From NCBI GenBank assembly GCA_020796225.1, contig CM036755.1:83895803-83959802 (forward strand): a stretch of DNA of 64,000 nucleotides. The letters run 5' to 3'. Below are positions 10,318 through 21,804 of this stretch, one piece after another. Position numbers and translations under genes: made by a program. Each line of letters begins with the position of its first letter. Within the stretch, counting starts at the first letter, position 1. The notes beneath the pieces are model-generated. The model did not search any database and had not been told where the DNA came from. It was given only the letters and a program-made list of their open reading frames with translations. Origin of the DNA: Arion vulgaris (lineage: Eukaryota; Mollusca; Gastropoda; Stylommatophora; Arionidae).

Positions 10318-10581
10318 TACAGGGTGCTCAACTTAAAAGCAGCCTGTGAATGGAGCTAATCTAACATATATGTATGGAAATGGAAAGGTTCAGTTATGAC
10401 GTAGTATAGGTCAAGGTTGTGTGACGGTGTGTAATTGTAGTGCGGGAAGGGGCGGTGAACAAATGTGATGTAGGACAAGCTAGTCAGAAGCGGTTTAAAT
10501 ATTAAATAGACGAGATGCAATGCGCACCTGGTAAATTTATATTTATCACTGGGGCTGCTTTTAAGTTGAACACCCTGTAGA
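10318..10581. mobile_element. 260-bp MITE with TA duplication (Tc1/mariner-like)
   Basis: TA at 10318-10319 and 10580-10581 flank terminal inverted repeats of about 26 bp. The left end is CAGGGTGCTCAACTTAAAAG and the right end, reversed, is CAGGGTGTTCAACTTAAAAG; both continue CAGCC. There is a single mismatch (C/T). The TA duplication and CAGGGTG ends fit Tc1/mariner MITEs. The interior has no ORF. Confidence 0.88.
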
Positions 10582-10803
10582 AATGGCAGTCAGGTCTAAA
10601 TGTAATTTGAACAAAAGTAACATCAGTTATTGGTAAAATTGTCCATTCTCAGTAAATACTGTTAATAGTGGTTGTTTACTTGGCTAAACCTGGACACTTC
10701 CAGCGAGATTCACACAAAGTAAATTATATACGCGTGTGCTATATAGACATACAGTCAATTAGCATTAAAGAAATGACAAGCTTTAGAGGGTGCATCCTTG
10801 GAG

Positions 10804-11160
10804 ACCATCATTAAGAGACGAAGATGGAGGTGGTTCAGACATACATGTCGTATGCCAGTGGGGGCAGTGGCTAGGACAGCTCTCCAGCTCTCAGATAGAC
10901 AGCGGATGGGAAGAGAAGACCTGGGTGTAAAAAGGAAACATGGAGAAGTACGGTGGAGAGAGAGTTGAAGGAGTGTGGTCTGACGTTGGAGACGGTTGGT
11001 AGAAAGGCAGCAGAACGGCAACAGAGGAAGTCTCATGTGGAAGCCTTATGTGGAAGTCTCATGTGGAAGCCTTATGTGGAAGTCTCATGTGGAAGCCTTA
11101 TGTGGAAGTCTCATGTGGAAGCCTTATGTGGAAGTCTCATGTGGAAGCATTATGATGTCA
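10804..11160 (+). pseudogene. C-terminal fragment of an RTE-like non-LTR reverse transcriptase
   Basis: In frame this reads TIIKRRRWRWFRHTCRMP, then GAVARTALQL. After one frameshift near 10950 it reads RELKECGLTLETVGRKAAER followed by HVEALC. This is the familiar C-terminal tail (K-RRW-W-GH--RMP, P-TTWRR, W--LV-ALC) after the thumb of RTE-like elements. The polymerase core is absent. The last codons (SHVEALC) have been copied into a 26-bp minisatellite at 11029-11153, so the ORF continues as a repetitive tail to 11330. Confidence 0.82.
11029..11153. repeat. 26-bp minisatellite derived from RT C-terminal codons
   Basis: About 4.8 copies of AGTCTCATGTGGAAGCCTTA plus TGTGGA. The first unit overlaps the codons for S-H-V-E-A-L-C of the RTE-like fragment, so the array grew from element coding DNA. 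26 is not a multiple of 3; the plus reading cycles through frames without a stop. Confidence 0.93.
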
Positions 11161-11285
11161 ATCGGGACACGAAGAGAATATATTTATTAGTATTAAGGGA
11201 CTCTGGAAAAAAACAATATATTACAAGCTCAGGTTTCAAACTACAAATCTTTATTTTTGAAAAGTACACAACAACGGTCGTTTCA

Positions 11286-12003
11286 CCAGCCTTCAATCAA
11301 CATGGAACTAGTACTGTTTGTGGCTGTTAGATTGTGACCATAAGTCTTCAATCAACATGGAACTAGTACTGTTTATTGCTGCTAGACTGTGAACATAAGT
11401 CTTCAATCAACATGGAACTGGTACTGTTTATTGCTGCTAGACTGTGAACATAAGTCTTCAATCAACATGGAACTGGTACTGTTTGTCGCTGTTAGACTGT
11501 GACCATAAGTCTTCAATCAACATGGAACTAGTACTGTTTATTGCTGCTAGACTGTGAACATAAGTCTTCAATCAACATGGAACTAGTACTGTTTATTGCT
11601 GCTAGACTGTGAACATAAGTCTTCAATCAACATGGAACTGGTACTGTTTGTCGCTGTTAGACTGTGACCATAAGTCTTCAATCAACATGGAACTAGTACT
11701 GTTTGTCGCTGTTAGATTGTGACCATAAGTCTTCAATCAACATGGAACTAGTACTGTTTATTGCTGCTAGACTGTGAACATAAGTCTTCAATCAACATGG
11801 AACTAGTACTGTTTATTGCTGCTAGACTGTGAACATAAGTCTTCAATCAACATGGAACTGGTACTGTTTGTCGCTGTTAGACTGTGACCATAAGTCTTCA
11901 ATCAACATGGAACTAGTACTGTTTGTCGCTGTTAGATTGTGACCATAAGTCTTCAATCAACATGGAACTGGTACTGTTTATTGCTGTTAGACTGTGACCA
12001 TAT
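11286..12003. repeat. 55-bp minisatellite, about 13 copies, with higher-order pattern
   Basis: The monomer is CATGGAACTAGTACTGTTTA, TTGCTGCTAGACTGTGAACA, TAAGTCTTCAATCAA. Two monomer types alternate in blocks: TTTATTGCTGCTAG..GAACAT and TTTGTCGCTGTTAG..GACCAT. The series repeats as a composite unit of several monomers. It ends about 93 bp from the donor of the micro-exon at 12102. Confidence 0.95.
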
Positions 12004-12101
12004 AACGAAGGAGATCGCAGCACCTTAGATATGTCCAGAATACAATGAAAATAATTCAAACTGAAATTAAAAACTGACTAAATAGTTATGTTGTTACTTA
12101 C

Positions 12102-12128
12102 GTCCGGCAGGTTCTGTTAGCCATTTTC
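12102..12128 (-). CDS. 27-nt micro-exon, cassette R-KWLTEPAG
   Basis: The minus-strand acceptor is ATATGTTGCAG, followed by 27 nt and the donor GTAAGTAAC. In the common phase it reads K-W-L-T-E-P-A-G, with a split codon giving R when joined to the exon at 17960. Leu is CTA. The 3' end GGAC is shared with four other exons. In frame 0 it carries TAA at codon 4, as the others carry a stop, so only the split-codon phases are open. Confidence 0.78.
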
Positions 12129-12944
12129 CTGCAACATATGAATACGTATCTATATTTAGACATATTTGAATATGTGATGTGGATGTTACGTTATGATAGC
12201 TATAGTTCGCTCCATGTTTCGTCAACATCTATATCGACCGATATAAAATCATCCACTTGACAGAAATGATTCTATATGGTGGGTGATGTTTGCAAGCGCA
12301 AAATCAAAGTTGCGCTGACAGCGCTTAATGAAACGACACTCTACATTATTTGTGCCTAGCCCCAGTCCAGTATTTCCCGGGGCCAGGACAAATGCAGAGT
12401 AGCAACTGCAAATTGCCAAGTGCCGACACGCTCCTCAAAAAGACTGGGAATGTTCCTACTACGAAATAAACGCAAAGTTGTCAGGAAAGTAAGGCCGACA
12501 ATGTAACGATTTGACAGGCTATAAAAATCCACACATTGGCGAAGGCTGACACTTTTCACTGTGTGTTATACGCGTAAGACGCCGTCCCAGGACAAGCTTA
12601 TGCGCACCCAAAAAACTGAGAAATGTTCCTAATCCGGAATATAGTCAGAAAGGCTGCACAGCACTTTGGTGTAGATCATAAAGACCAAATATACATCGAA
12701 AGATAATACGGTAAAAGAGCAAATTCTAGGGCAATCTACTCTAGCAAATAAAATGCTGGCAAAACGGAATGTGCTGGCCTAGTCACCATTGGAGCATAAT
12801 TGGCACAGCGTATAAAGAACGTCCTTCTCAAAGATACATTATTTATCACAATAAGAATGATAACATTGGCCACGAACAACGAACAAAAAGAAAAAGAAGA
12901 AGAAAGAGGAAGAAGAGTATTGAGAAAGGCGTATTTGCATTTAA
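12129..12944. other. Unassigned sequence with a weak internal duplication
   Basis: No gene is supported. A diverged direct repeat covers about 12435-12475 (GACTGGGAATGTTCCTACTA) and 12615-12650 (ACTGAGAAATGTTCCTAATC), each preceded by a CCAGGACAA motif. A purine-rich tract occupies 12880-12925. Confidence 0.5.
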
Positions 12945-15900
12945 GTCAACCTAGACCAGTCATCAATTTAGTAGACTCGTCCAACACAGAATAAGTCAAC
13001 CTTGACCAGTCATCAATCTAGTAGACTCGTACAACACTGGATAAGCAACCTAGACCAGTCATCAATCTAGTAGACTCGTACAACACTGGATAAGCAACCT
13101 AGACCAGTCATCAATCTAGTAGACTCGTACAACACTGGATAAGCAACATAGACCAGTCATCAATCTAGTAGACTCGTCCAACACAGGATAAGTCAACCTA
13201 GACCAGTCATCAATCTAGTAGACTCGTCCACCACAGGATAAGCCAATCTAGACCAGTCATCAATCTAGTGGACTCGTCCAACACAGGATAAGCAACCTAG
13301 ACCAGTCATCAATCTAGTAGACTCGTCCAACACAGGATAAGCAGCCTAGACCAGTCATCAATCTAGTGGACTCGTCCAACACAGAATAAGCAACCTAGAA
13401 CAGTCATCAATCTACTGGACTCGTCCAACACAGAATAAGCAACCTAGACCAGTCATCAATCTACTGGACTCGTCCAACACAGAATAAGCAACCTAGACCA
13501 GTCATCAATCTACTGGACTCGTCCAACACAGAATAAGCAACCTAGAACAGTCATCAATCTAGTGGACTCGTCCAACACTGGATAAGCAACCTAGAACAGT
13601 CATCAATCTAGTAGACTCGTCCAACACAGAATAAGCAACTTAGAACAGTCATCAATCTAGTAGACTCGTCCAACACAGAATAAGCAACCTAGACCAGTCA
13701 TCAATCTACTGGACTCGTCCAACACAGAATAAACAACCTAGAACAGTCATCAATCTAGTGGACTCGTCCAACACTGGATAAGCAACCTAGAACAGTCATC
13801 AATCTAGTAGACGTCCAACACAGAATAAGCAACCTAGAACAGTCATCAATCTAGGGGACTCGTCCAACACAGAATAAGCAACCTAGACCAGTCATCAATC
13901 TACTGGACTCGTCCAACACAGAATAAGCAACCTAGAACAGTCATCAATCTAGTGGACTTGTCCAACACTGGATAAGCAACCTAGAACAGTCATCAATCTA
14001 GTAGACTCGTCCAACACAGAATAAGCAACCTAGAACAGTCATCAATCTAGTAGACTCGTCCAACACAGAATAAGCAACCTAGACCAATCATCAATCTACT
14101 GAACTCGTCCAACACAGAATAAGCAACCTAGAACAGTCATCAATCTAGTGGACTCGTCCAACACTGGATAAGCAACCTAGAACAGTCATCAATCTAGTAG
14201 ACTCGTCCAACACAGAATAAGCAACCTAGAACAGTCATCAATCTAGCAGACTCGTCCAACACAGAATAAGCAACCTAGACCAGTCATCAATCTACTGGAC
14301 TCGTCCAACACAGGATAAGCAGCCTAGAACAGTCATCAATCTAGTGGACTCGTCCAACACAGAATAAGCAACCTAGAACAGTCATCAATCTACTGGACTC
14401 GTCCAACACAGAATAAGCAACCTAGACCAGTCATCAATCTACTGGACTCGTCCAACACAGAATAAGCAACCTAGACCAGTCATCAATCTACTGGACTCGT
14501 CCAACACAGAATAAGCAACCTAGAACAGTCATCAATCTAGTGGACTCGTCCAACACTGGATAAGCAACCTAGAACAGTCATCAATCTAGTAGACTCGTCC
14601 AACACAGAATAAGCAACTTAGAACAGTCATCAATCTAGTAGACTCGTCCAACACAGAATAAGCAACCTAGACCAGTCATCAATCTACTGGACTCGTCCAA
14701 CACAGAATAAGCAACCTAGAACAGTCATCAATCTAGGGGACTCGTCCAACACTGGATAAGCAACCTAGAACAGTCATCAATCTAGTAGACGTCCAACACA
14801 GAATAAGCAACCTATAACAGTCATCAATCTAGTAGACTCGTCCAACACAGAATAAGCAACCTAGACCAGTCATCAATCTACTGGACTCGTCCAACACAGG
14901 ATAAGCAGCCTAGAACAGTCATCAATCTACTGGACTAGTCCAACACAGAATAAGCAACCTAGAACAGTCATCAATCTACTGGACTCGTCCAACACAGAAT
15001 AAGCAACCTAGAACAGTCATAAATCTACTGGACTCGTCCAACACAGAATAAGCAACCTAGACCAGTCATCAATCTAGTGGACTCGTCCAACACAGAATAA
15101 GCAACATAGAACAGTCATCAATCTACTGGACTCGTCCAACACAGAATAAGCAACCTAGACCAGTCATCAATCTACTGGACTCGTCCAACACAGAATAAGC
15201 AACCTAGAACAGTCATCAATCTACTGGACTCGTCCAACACAGAATAAGCAACCTAGACCAGTCATCAATCTACTGGACTCGTCCAACACAGAATAAGCAA
15301 CCTAGACCAGTCATCAATCTAGTGGACTCGTCCAACACAGAATAAGCAACCTAGACCAGTCATCAATCTAGTGGACTCGTCCAACACAGAATAAGCAACC
15401 TAGACCAGTCATCAATCTAGTAGACTCGTCCAACACAGGATAAGCAGCCTAGACCAGTCATCAATCTAGTGGACTCGTCCAACACAGAATAAGCAACCTA
15501 GAACAGTCATCAATCTACTGGACTCGTCCAACACAGAATAAGCAACCTAGACCAGTCATCAATCTACTGGACTCGTCCAACACAGAATAAGCAACCTAGA
15601 CCAGTCATCAATCTACTGGACTCGTCCAACACAGAATAAGCAACCTAGAACAGTCATCAATCTAGTGGACTCGTCCAACACTGGATAAGCAACCTAGAAC
15701 AGTCATCAATCTAGTAGACTCGTCCAACACAGAATAAGCAACTTAGAACAGTCATCAATCTAGTAGACTCGTCCAACACAGAATAAGCAACCTAGACCAG
15801 TCATCAATCTACTGGACTCGTCCAACACAGAATAACCAACCTAGAACAGTCATCAATCTAGGGGACTCGTCCAACACTGGATAAGCAACCTAGAACAGTC

Positions 15901-17500
15901 ATCAATCTAGTAGACGTCCAACACAGAATAAGCAACCTAGAACAGTCATCAATCTAGTAGACTCGTCCAACACAGAATAAGCAACCTAGACCAGTCATCA
16001 ATCTACTGGACTCGTCCAACACAGGATAAGCAGCCTAGAACAGTCATCAATCTACTGGACTAGTCCAACACAGAATAAGCAACCTAGAACAGTCATCAAT
16101 CTACTGGACTCGTCCAACACAGAATAAGCAACCTAGAACAGTCATAAATCTACTGGACTCGTCCAACACAGAATAAGCAACCTAGACCAGTCATCAATCT
16201 AGTGGACTCGTCCAACACAGAATAAGCAACATAGAACAGTCATCAATCTACTGGACTCGTCCAACACAGAATAAGCAACCTAGACCAGTCATCAATCTAC
16301 TGGACTCGTCCAACACAGAATAAGCAACCTAGACCAGTCATCAATCTAGTGGACTCGTCCAACACAGAATAAGCAACCTAGACCAGTCATCAATCTACTG
16401 GACTCGTCCAACACAGAATAAGCAACCTAGACCAGTCATCAATCTACTGGACTCGTCCAACACAGAATAAGCAACCTAGACCAGTCATCAATCTACTGGA
16501 CTCGTCCAACACAGAATAAGCAACCTAGACCAGTCATCAATCTACTGGACTAGTCCAACACAGAATAAGCAACCTAGACCAGTCATCAATCTACTGGACT
16601 AGTCCAACACAGAATAAGCAACCTAGAACAGTCATCAATCTACTGGACTCGTCCAACACAGAATAAGCAACCTAGACCAGTCATCAATCTACTGGACTCG
16701 TCCAACACAGAATAAGCAACCTAGAACAGTCATCAATCTAGTGGACTTGTCCAACCCTGGATAAGCAACCTAGAACAGTCATCAATCTAGTAGACTCGTC
16801 CAACACAGAATAAGCAACCTAGAACAGTCATCAATCTAGTAGACTCGTCCAACACAGAATAAGCAGCCTAGACCAATCATCAATCTACTGAACTCGTCCA
16901 ACACAGAATAAGCAACCTAGAACAGTCATCAATCTAGTGGACTCGTCCAACACTGGATAAGCAACCTACAACAGTCATCAATCTAGTAGACTCGTCCAAC
17001 ACAGAATAAGCAACCTAGAACAGTCATCAATCTAGCAGACTCGTCCAACACAGAATAAGCAACCTAGACCAGTCATCAATCTAGTGGACTCGTCCAACAC
17101 AGGATAAGCAACCTAGAACAGTCATCAATCTAGTGGACTCGTCCAACACTGGATAAGCAACCTAGAACAGTCATCAATCTAGTAGACTCGTCCAACACAG
17201 AATAAGCAACCTAGAACAGTCATCAATCTAGTAGACTCGTCCAACACAGAATAAGCAACCTAGACCAATCATCAATCTACTGAACTCGTCCAACACAGAA
17301 TAAGCAACCTAGAACAGTCATCAATCTAGTGGACTCGTCCAACACTGGATAAGCAACCTAGAACAGTCATCAATCTAGTAGACTCGTCCAACACAGAATA
17401 AGCAACCTAGAACAGTCATCAATCTAGCAGACTCGTCCAACACAGAATAAGCAACCTAGACCAGTCATCAATCTAGCGGACTCGTCCAACACAGGATAAG
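12945..17500. repeat. 49-bp minisatellite, about 93 copies, with higher-order blocks
   Basis: The monomer is CCTAGACCAGTCATCAATCT, ACTGGACTCGTCCAACACAG, AATAAGCAA. Dimorphic sites are GACCAG/GAACAG, CTACTGG/CTAGTGG/CTAGTAG and ACAGAATAAG/ACTGGATAAG. A rare 47-bp monomer (AGTAGACGTCC, lacking TC) recurs at 13806, 14784 and 15909. These spacings equal 20 and 23 monomers, showing block duplication. The whole array lies in the intron between the micro-exons at 17960 and 12102. Confidence 0.98.
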
Positions 17501-17953
17501 GTTAGAAATATATTATTGGCATACTCCTGTCACTTTTTATTTCATAATTTATTTGTTCCACATGTCTATGTAAATTATATGTTTAAGTTAATTGTTTACA
17601 TTTCATTTATTGTCATACAAATTTGGATCCGCCTTTGATGATATCGTCAACCTATATGAAGTGTATTACTGTAAAATTAGTTCCTTAGCACAGCTTTGCT
17701 AGTTTCCTCAAAACATCAAACAAATTCTCCGATATGTAAAATTTAAGATGCATTTCGACCTGTAAATGATACATCTCGTTGGTCAACGTAAATAATTTAT
17801 TGATTGTCATAAGACTGCGTGCAAACTTCCATAACAATGCAACAAATACTTTTTTGATAATATTGAACTTGAATAAGGGCAAACATTTGTAAACAAACTA
17901 TAGCGTTGTGTGACACACTGTAACTATTCTGTATATAAATACAACTCTTAACT
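17501..17953. other. Unassigned intron sequence
   Basis: AT-rich single-copy DNA between the 49-bp array and a micro-exon donor. The 65-codon minus ORF (17685-17882) shows no domain. Confidence 0.5.
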
Positions 17954-17959
17954 ACTTAC

Positions 17960-17986
17960 GTCCGTCGGGGATAGCTAACCAGCGGC
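17960..17986 (-). CDS. 27-nt micro-exon, cassette G-RWLAIPDG
   Basis: The minus-strand acceptor is TTATTTGCAG, followed by 27 nt and the donor GTAAGTAGT. It reads R-W-L-A-I-P-D-G in the common phase. The split first codon is GGC (Gly) when joined to the exon at 21258, so the usual basic residue sits one place later. It keeps Trp, Leu (TTA), final Gly (GGA) and a terminal C. The acceptor-side flank (17988-18040) is duplicated at 18768-18820. Confidence 0.78.
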
Positions 17987-17987
17987 C

Positions 17988-18040
17988 TGCAAATAACAAT
18001 AAACTCATTTGAATGTTTCATGTCAAGTTTGACTCAATGT
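17988..18040. repeat. Left copy of a 53-bp direct repeat flanking an insertion
   Basis: GCAAATAACAATAAACTCATTTGAATG and following bases recur with a few mismatches at 18768-18820. The two copies bracket the 48-bp minisatellite and an RT fragment. This could be an unusually long target-site duplication or a local segmental duplication. It includes the acceptor-side CTGCAAAT of the micro-exon. Confidence 0.8.
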
Positions 18041-18047
18041 TATTGTG

Positions 18048-18192
18048 TCTATTGTCTATTCCCTGGTGGAAGATGTACTTGGCTGTCCACTCTTGTCTAT
18101 TGTCTATTCCCTGGTGGAAGATGTACTTGGCTGTCCACTCTTGTCTATTGTCTATTCCCTGGTGGAAGATGTACTTGGCTGTCTACTCTTGC
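18048..18192. repeat. 48-bp tandem repeat, 3 copies
   Basis: The monomer is TCTATTGTCTATTCCCTGGT, GGAAGATGTACTTGGCTGTC, CACTCTTG. A length of 48 gives 16-residue repeats in every frame. It directly abuts, and may be partly derived from, the 3' end of the minus-strand RT fragment, whose reading runs into the repeat (VDSQVHLPPGNRQ). Confidence 0.95.
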
Positions 18193-18750
18193 CGTTAAGC
18201 ATAGGGATGGGAGCATTAACTTACGTTCTAGGGCCAGATGAGTCACCCTTGTTGTGTTATATCCGTGTTTATGTTGTGTGGTCTTGATATTGTTCATCCA
18301 TCTTTTTCTGGGTCTTCCCTTAGCTCTAGTAGACAATCTCTTTTTATTGTATGCTGTTATTGTTGGTTGGTTATATTTAATTCTTATTAAATGTCCAAAC
18401 CACCGCATTCTTTCGAAGTATTCGAAGCATGAAGTTATGCCCACTCTGCTTCTGATGTCTTCATTTCGTAGTCTGTCTTTCCTGGTGACTGCCACTGCCT
18501 TCCTCAATCATTTCATTTCACACGCGGCTTACTACGATGTGTTGCTGTAAGAGACCAAGTTTGGCACTGGTAACAACATTTTGGTAGAAAAAATACTTTT
18601 TATCATTTGTCTTTTCACTTCTATCTTGATCTTTGGGTGTTGTAGTAATGGTGCCAGCTGGTAGGTGACTGCATTTGCTTTTTGACACCTTGTCTCTATT
18701 TCGCTATCGAGTTTTCCGTTCTGTGTGAACATTCTTCCTACATTTTAAAA
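18193..18750 (-). pseudogene. C-terminal RT fragment, family E non-LTR
   Basis: Minus-strand reading, in two frames: IETRCQKANAVTYQLAPLL, then VTRKDRLRNEDIRSRVG, then RMRWFGHLIRI, then KGRPRKRWMNNIK. This is the region after the RT palm (thumb and basic tail) of a non-LTR element. It has the same VTR+DRLRNEDIR signature as the longer copy at 49860-51720. A frame break lies near 18510-18530. It is followed by the 48-bp repeat and bracketed by a 53-bp direct repeat. Confidence 0.82.
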
Positions 18751-18767
18751 TACTTATCCCCCTTTGC

Positions 18768-18820
18768 TGCAAATAAAAATAAACTCATTTGAATGTTTCA
18801 TTTAAAGTTTGACTCCATGT
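18768..18820. repeat. Right copy of the 53-bp direct repeat
   Basis: Matches 17988-18040 with a few substitutions (AAATAAAAATAAACTC versus AAATAACAATAAACTC). Confidence 0.8.
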
Positions 18821-19469
18821 TTTCTGTTACAACTATACAAACTAATAACTGATAAAAAGGAATCAAATAATAATGAATTAATAGTGATAATATTGACCTC
18901 GTTATAACAGTTATTGTGGTGGTATTGATATAAGTGGCTACATTGTGGCATGTTATGTTAATGGTGATAATGTTTGCTTTGTTATTAATGGTCTCAAAAG
19001 TATTTGGGAAACAAGCAGTTTGTTTTCATGTAGCAGTCAATAAGTCTAAAAATTTGTTGCAAAATATATTATTACATTTTCAAAATATAATATTATCAAA
19101 ACGGTAAGGGATCTCAGTAAATGCTATTGTAACAATGTAAAGGGTCCATGAGTGTACATACATACCAAATATTCAGCTCATACATGTTATAGTCACTGTT
19201 GTAGATCATTTTTAACAAATTCAATATGGCCGCTGTTTATCGTGGTTTCCATAGCAACCGTAAAGTGTATAGTCAAATTGATAGCATTTTTGCATTTAGT
19301 GATCTTCAGTATCCAACTATATACCATATATGAACTGTAAAATGTACTAGTACGCAATCTAGTTATTCAACGTTAGCAAAATAGTGATCTCAAAGATCGC
19401 AACAACTGGAGAGGGATCACCCAATTATCAGTAATGACCAGACTTTCTGAAAAATCATTCTTAATTGAA
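18821..19469. other. Unassigned intron sequence
   Basis: AT-rich. ATGGCCGC and TTTCCATAGCAAC near 19225-19260 recall motifs in the MITE at 8682-9344, but no inverted repeat was found here. Confidence 0.45.
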
Positions 19470-20872
19470 TCAAAGGAGCAGTGGACACAACCCTGAGAGA
19501 AGAACAAGCTGGTTTTAGACCTGGGAGAAGCTGCTTAGATCAAATAATTTTACTGCATTCTCATCTTTTAGATAAAGGCCTCCTTGGTCGAAACGTTGCT
19601 GTATATTGTCATTGTTTTTGTAATTTGTAAAACTACATTGCTTGGTGATAACGTGTTTCGCAAGTCAAATAGTTTTACTGCAGTCTCATCTATATTGTGA
19701 TTAGATCAAATAATTACCCTGCGACTAATCTTGGAGGTATATATTGAGAAGCAACAACCAATTATACTAAATTTCATCGATTTAATAAAAAAGCCTTTGA
19801 TAGTCTACACAGAATCTCCCTCTCGAATATTCTAAGGTGCTATGGAATACCAGACAAAATAATAAACATTATCAAGAGCCTCTATGATGGTTCACAGTGT
19901 GCAGTTCGCACTGATGGTGGACACATCGATTGGCATATGGTTGAAACCCGAGTAAAGCAAGGCTGCATTCTATCTCCGCTATTGTTTGGAGTGGCCATTG
20001 ACTGGGGATGCGAAAATGTTGCAGGGGTGAAACTGGCATCGAATGGGTAGAAAATAGTCAACTAGAAGATTTGGATTTTGCAGATGATATTGCCTTGTTA
20101 AGTAGAAACAACCAAGATATGCAAAGAAAAACAGACAACTTGTCATCTATAGCATCAAAAGTTGGAGTGCAGATAAGCTATGAAAAACAAATATAATGAA
20201 GACACCTATGGCAAGTAATGCAGATATCACACTGGAATCTAAAATGATAAAAATAACAGAGCAGTTCACCTCTTTAGGTAGCAATTTTGATTGCACAGGA
20301 AATGTTGAAAAAGAAATTATGATACGAATTGGCAAAGCAACATCAGCTTTTAAAAGTCTAAATAAAATATGGAACTGCAAGTTATATAGTATTAAAACTA
20401 AATTACGAATTTTCAATTCAAATGTTGTATCAATCCTAACATATGCCAACGAGAGTTGGAAAATGACTAAAGATATAGAAAGCAAGCTGAATGCATTTGA
20501 AAATAGATGTCTGCGAAAAATAATGAATATAAAATGGAACGAATTCAGGAGAAGTGATGAAATCAGAGAAATGTCTGGTCAACCACTAGTGACAACTGTT
20601 ATAAGAAAGAAAATAGATGGAGATATGTTGGGCACACCTTGAGGAGAAATGATCAACGAATATCGAAGCAGGCATTGAAGTGGGATGCAAAGAGTTCAAG
20701 AAAGAGAGGATGACCTAAGGAGACCCTGAAACGAACTTTACTGAGAGAGGCAATAACTATCGGTCTCAGTTCCATGGAGGAGATTGAGCGAGTTGCACAG
20801 GATAGAGCGGTATGGAGAAATTGCTTGCAAGCCCTATGTAACGTAAACGGTACGAGAGGAATTATTATTATT
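19470..20872 (+). pseudogene. RTE-like non-LTR reverse transcriptase (family D), broken
   Basis: Motifs in order: LREEQAGFRPGRSCLDQI (near 19490), KKAFDSLHR (motif A, near 19790), CYGIPDKIINIIKSLYDG, VKQGCILSPLLFGVAIDW (motif B region, near 19955), LDFADDIALLS (motif C, 20070-20102), then the thumb with YANESWKM and ENRCLRKIMNIKW, and the C-terminal tail ending NCLQALCN before an ATT tail. The catalytic FADD is intact. The copy is disrupted by a 151-bp insertion (19550-19700), a frameshift near 20005, stops near 20195 and 20640, and has no endonuclease. 3' fragments of the same family lie at 45150-45700 on the other strand. Confidence 0.9.
19550..19700 (+). mobile_element. 151-bp interspersed repeat with 15-bp target duplication
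   Basis: TTAGATCAAATAATT occurs at 19535-19549 and again at 19701-19715, so the 151 bp between is an insertion into the RT. The insert contains GATAAAGGCCTCCTTGGTCG followed by AAACGTTG, and TTTTTGTAATTTGTAAAACTAC. A second copy lies in reverse orientation at 45353-45529. The GATAAAGGCC..GGTCGAAAC stretch resembles a degenerate hammerhead core, as known from Penelope-like element ends; this is inference. Confidence 0.75.
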
Positions 20873-21251
20873 AATCATATGTACACATTTTCCCAGAGAT
20901 GTGTACATACGATTTATGAACAATTTATTTATCTCCATAAATTTGATGAATACATACATAGTTGAAATACTATTGTTTTCCAATTCGTGTGTCGATTATA
21001 GACAGCGGAAAATAAACATCAACAATAAAATGTACTAATATTGATGTTTTAAATGTCCCTGTAAGTGCAGTCTCCAAGTTTGGAACGAGACGACAGACTA
21101 CATAAGTGTTTGTTCAGGTATTTATTTCTGTCTTGCCACATTGCTTCTGTTTAAAATGTTGAGATAATCACGAACAAAGAATCACATCTCTCAAGAGCTT
21201 CTTGTCCTAAACACACACAGCGATAAACATATTTATTGAATATTGTTAGTT
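20873..21251. other. Unassigned intron sequence
   Basis: AT-rich single-copy sequence between the RTE-like tail and a micro-exon donor; nothing recognised. Confidence 0.5.
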
Positions 21252-21257
21252 ACTTAC

Positions 21258-21284
21258 CCGCGGCATATGTGTTTAGATAAGATT
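21258..21284 (-). CDS. 27-nt micro-exon, diverged cassette Q-SYLNTYAA
   Basis: The minus-strand acceptor is ATTATTTCAG, followed by 27 nt and the donor GTAAGTAAC. In the common phase it reads S-Y-L-N-T-Y-A-A, with a split codon giving Q when joined to the exon at 36048. It is the most diverged of the seven: Trp becomes Tyr (TAT), the final Gly becomes Ala (GCG), and the last base is G. Length, splice sites, phase and the Leu (CTA) are kept. Nearly 15 kb of nested retroelements separate it from the next exon upstream. Confidence 0.68.
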
Positions 21285-21329
21285 CTGAAATAATAATCAA
21301 AAAATGTACATCTATTTAAAGTCTAGAAG

Positions 21330-21720
21330 TTGCACTTCTTCTTCTTCTTCTTTATTCTTTTGTCGTCACACTGCCACCAGATTGTTGGCCAGTATCGTGG
21401 TTTTCTGTCTCTGTCTTGCGCTATTCGGGTGGCTTGGGTGTTTGTTTTTGTTCTTTGACAGGATTCTTTTATGCAATATAACCATGTTTTTCGTGATCTT
21501 CCTCTCTCCTTCTTTCCTGATGTACAAGACTGTATACTGTGGAGTTTGGTTGCATTCTTATTAAGTGGCCAAACCACTTCAGTTTTTGTTTCTCAATGTA
21601 ATTCAAGCAAGGTTCTGTGCCAACTTTCTTTCTTATGCTTATGTGGTGACTCTGTCTTTTCTGGTGTTGTTGGTAACTTTACGCGGGCACCGCATTTCAC
21701 TGTTATATTTTGCGTCTGTG
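21330..21720 (-). pseudogene. C-terminal RT fragment of a non-LTR element
   Basis: Minus-strand reading: EMRCPRKVTNNTRK, then a tail with K-WFGHLIRMQPNST (reconstructed by eye across frames), then GRSRKTWLYCIKESCQRTK and ATRIAQDRDR, ending in an (AGA)n-rich 3' tail at about 21330. This is the region after the thumb of a non-LTR RT, with several frameshifts and no palm. It lies just on the acceptor side of the micro-exon at 21258. Confidence 0.75.
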
Positions 21721-21804
21721 GAGGTCATATCCGGTGCCGGCAAGATGGCGGTTGAATTTCGTACCGTTACAATGATAATGTACTATGCAACATCAAATAT
21801 ATGA

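Noticed and set aside
12356..12559. 67-codon minus ORF
   Set aside because: No recognisable domain and no splice evidence; overlaps a diverged duplication.
12945..17500. CRISPR-like array
   Set aside because: Monomers are contiguous and whole-unit similar, with no unique spacers; the setting is eukaryotic. The same holds for the 43-bp and 34-bp arrays.
18219..18260. Additional micro-exon with ACTTAC donor near 18219
   Set aside because: No CT (acceptor) 27 nt further, no W-L motif, and it lies in an RT fragment.
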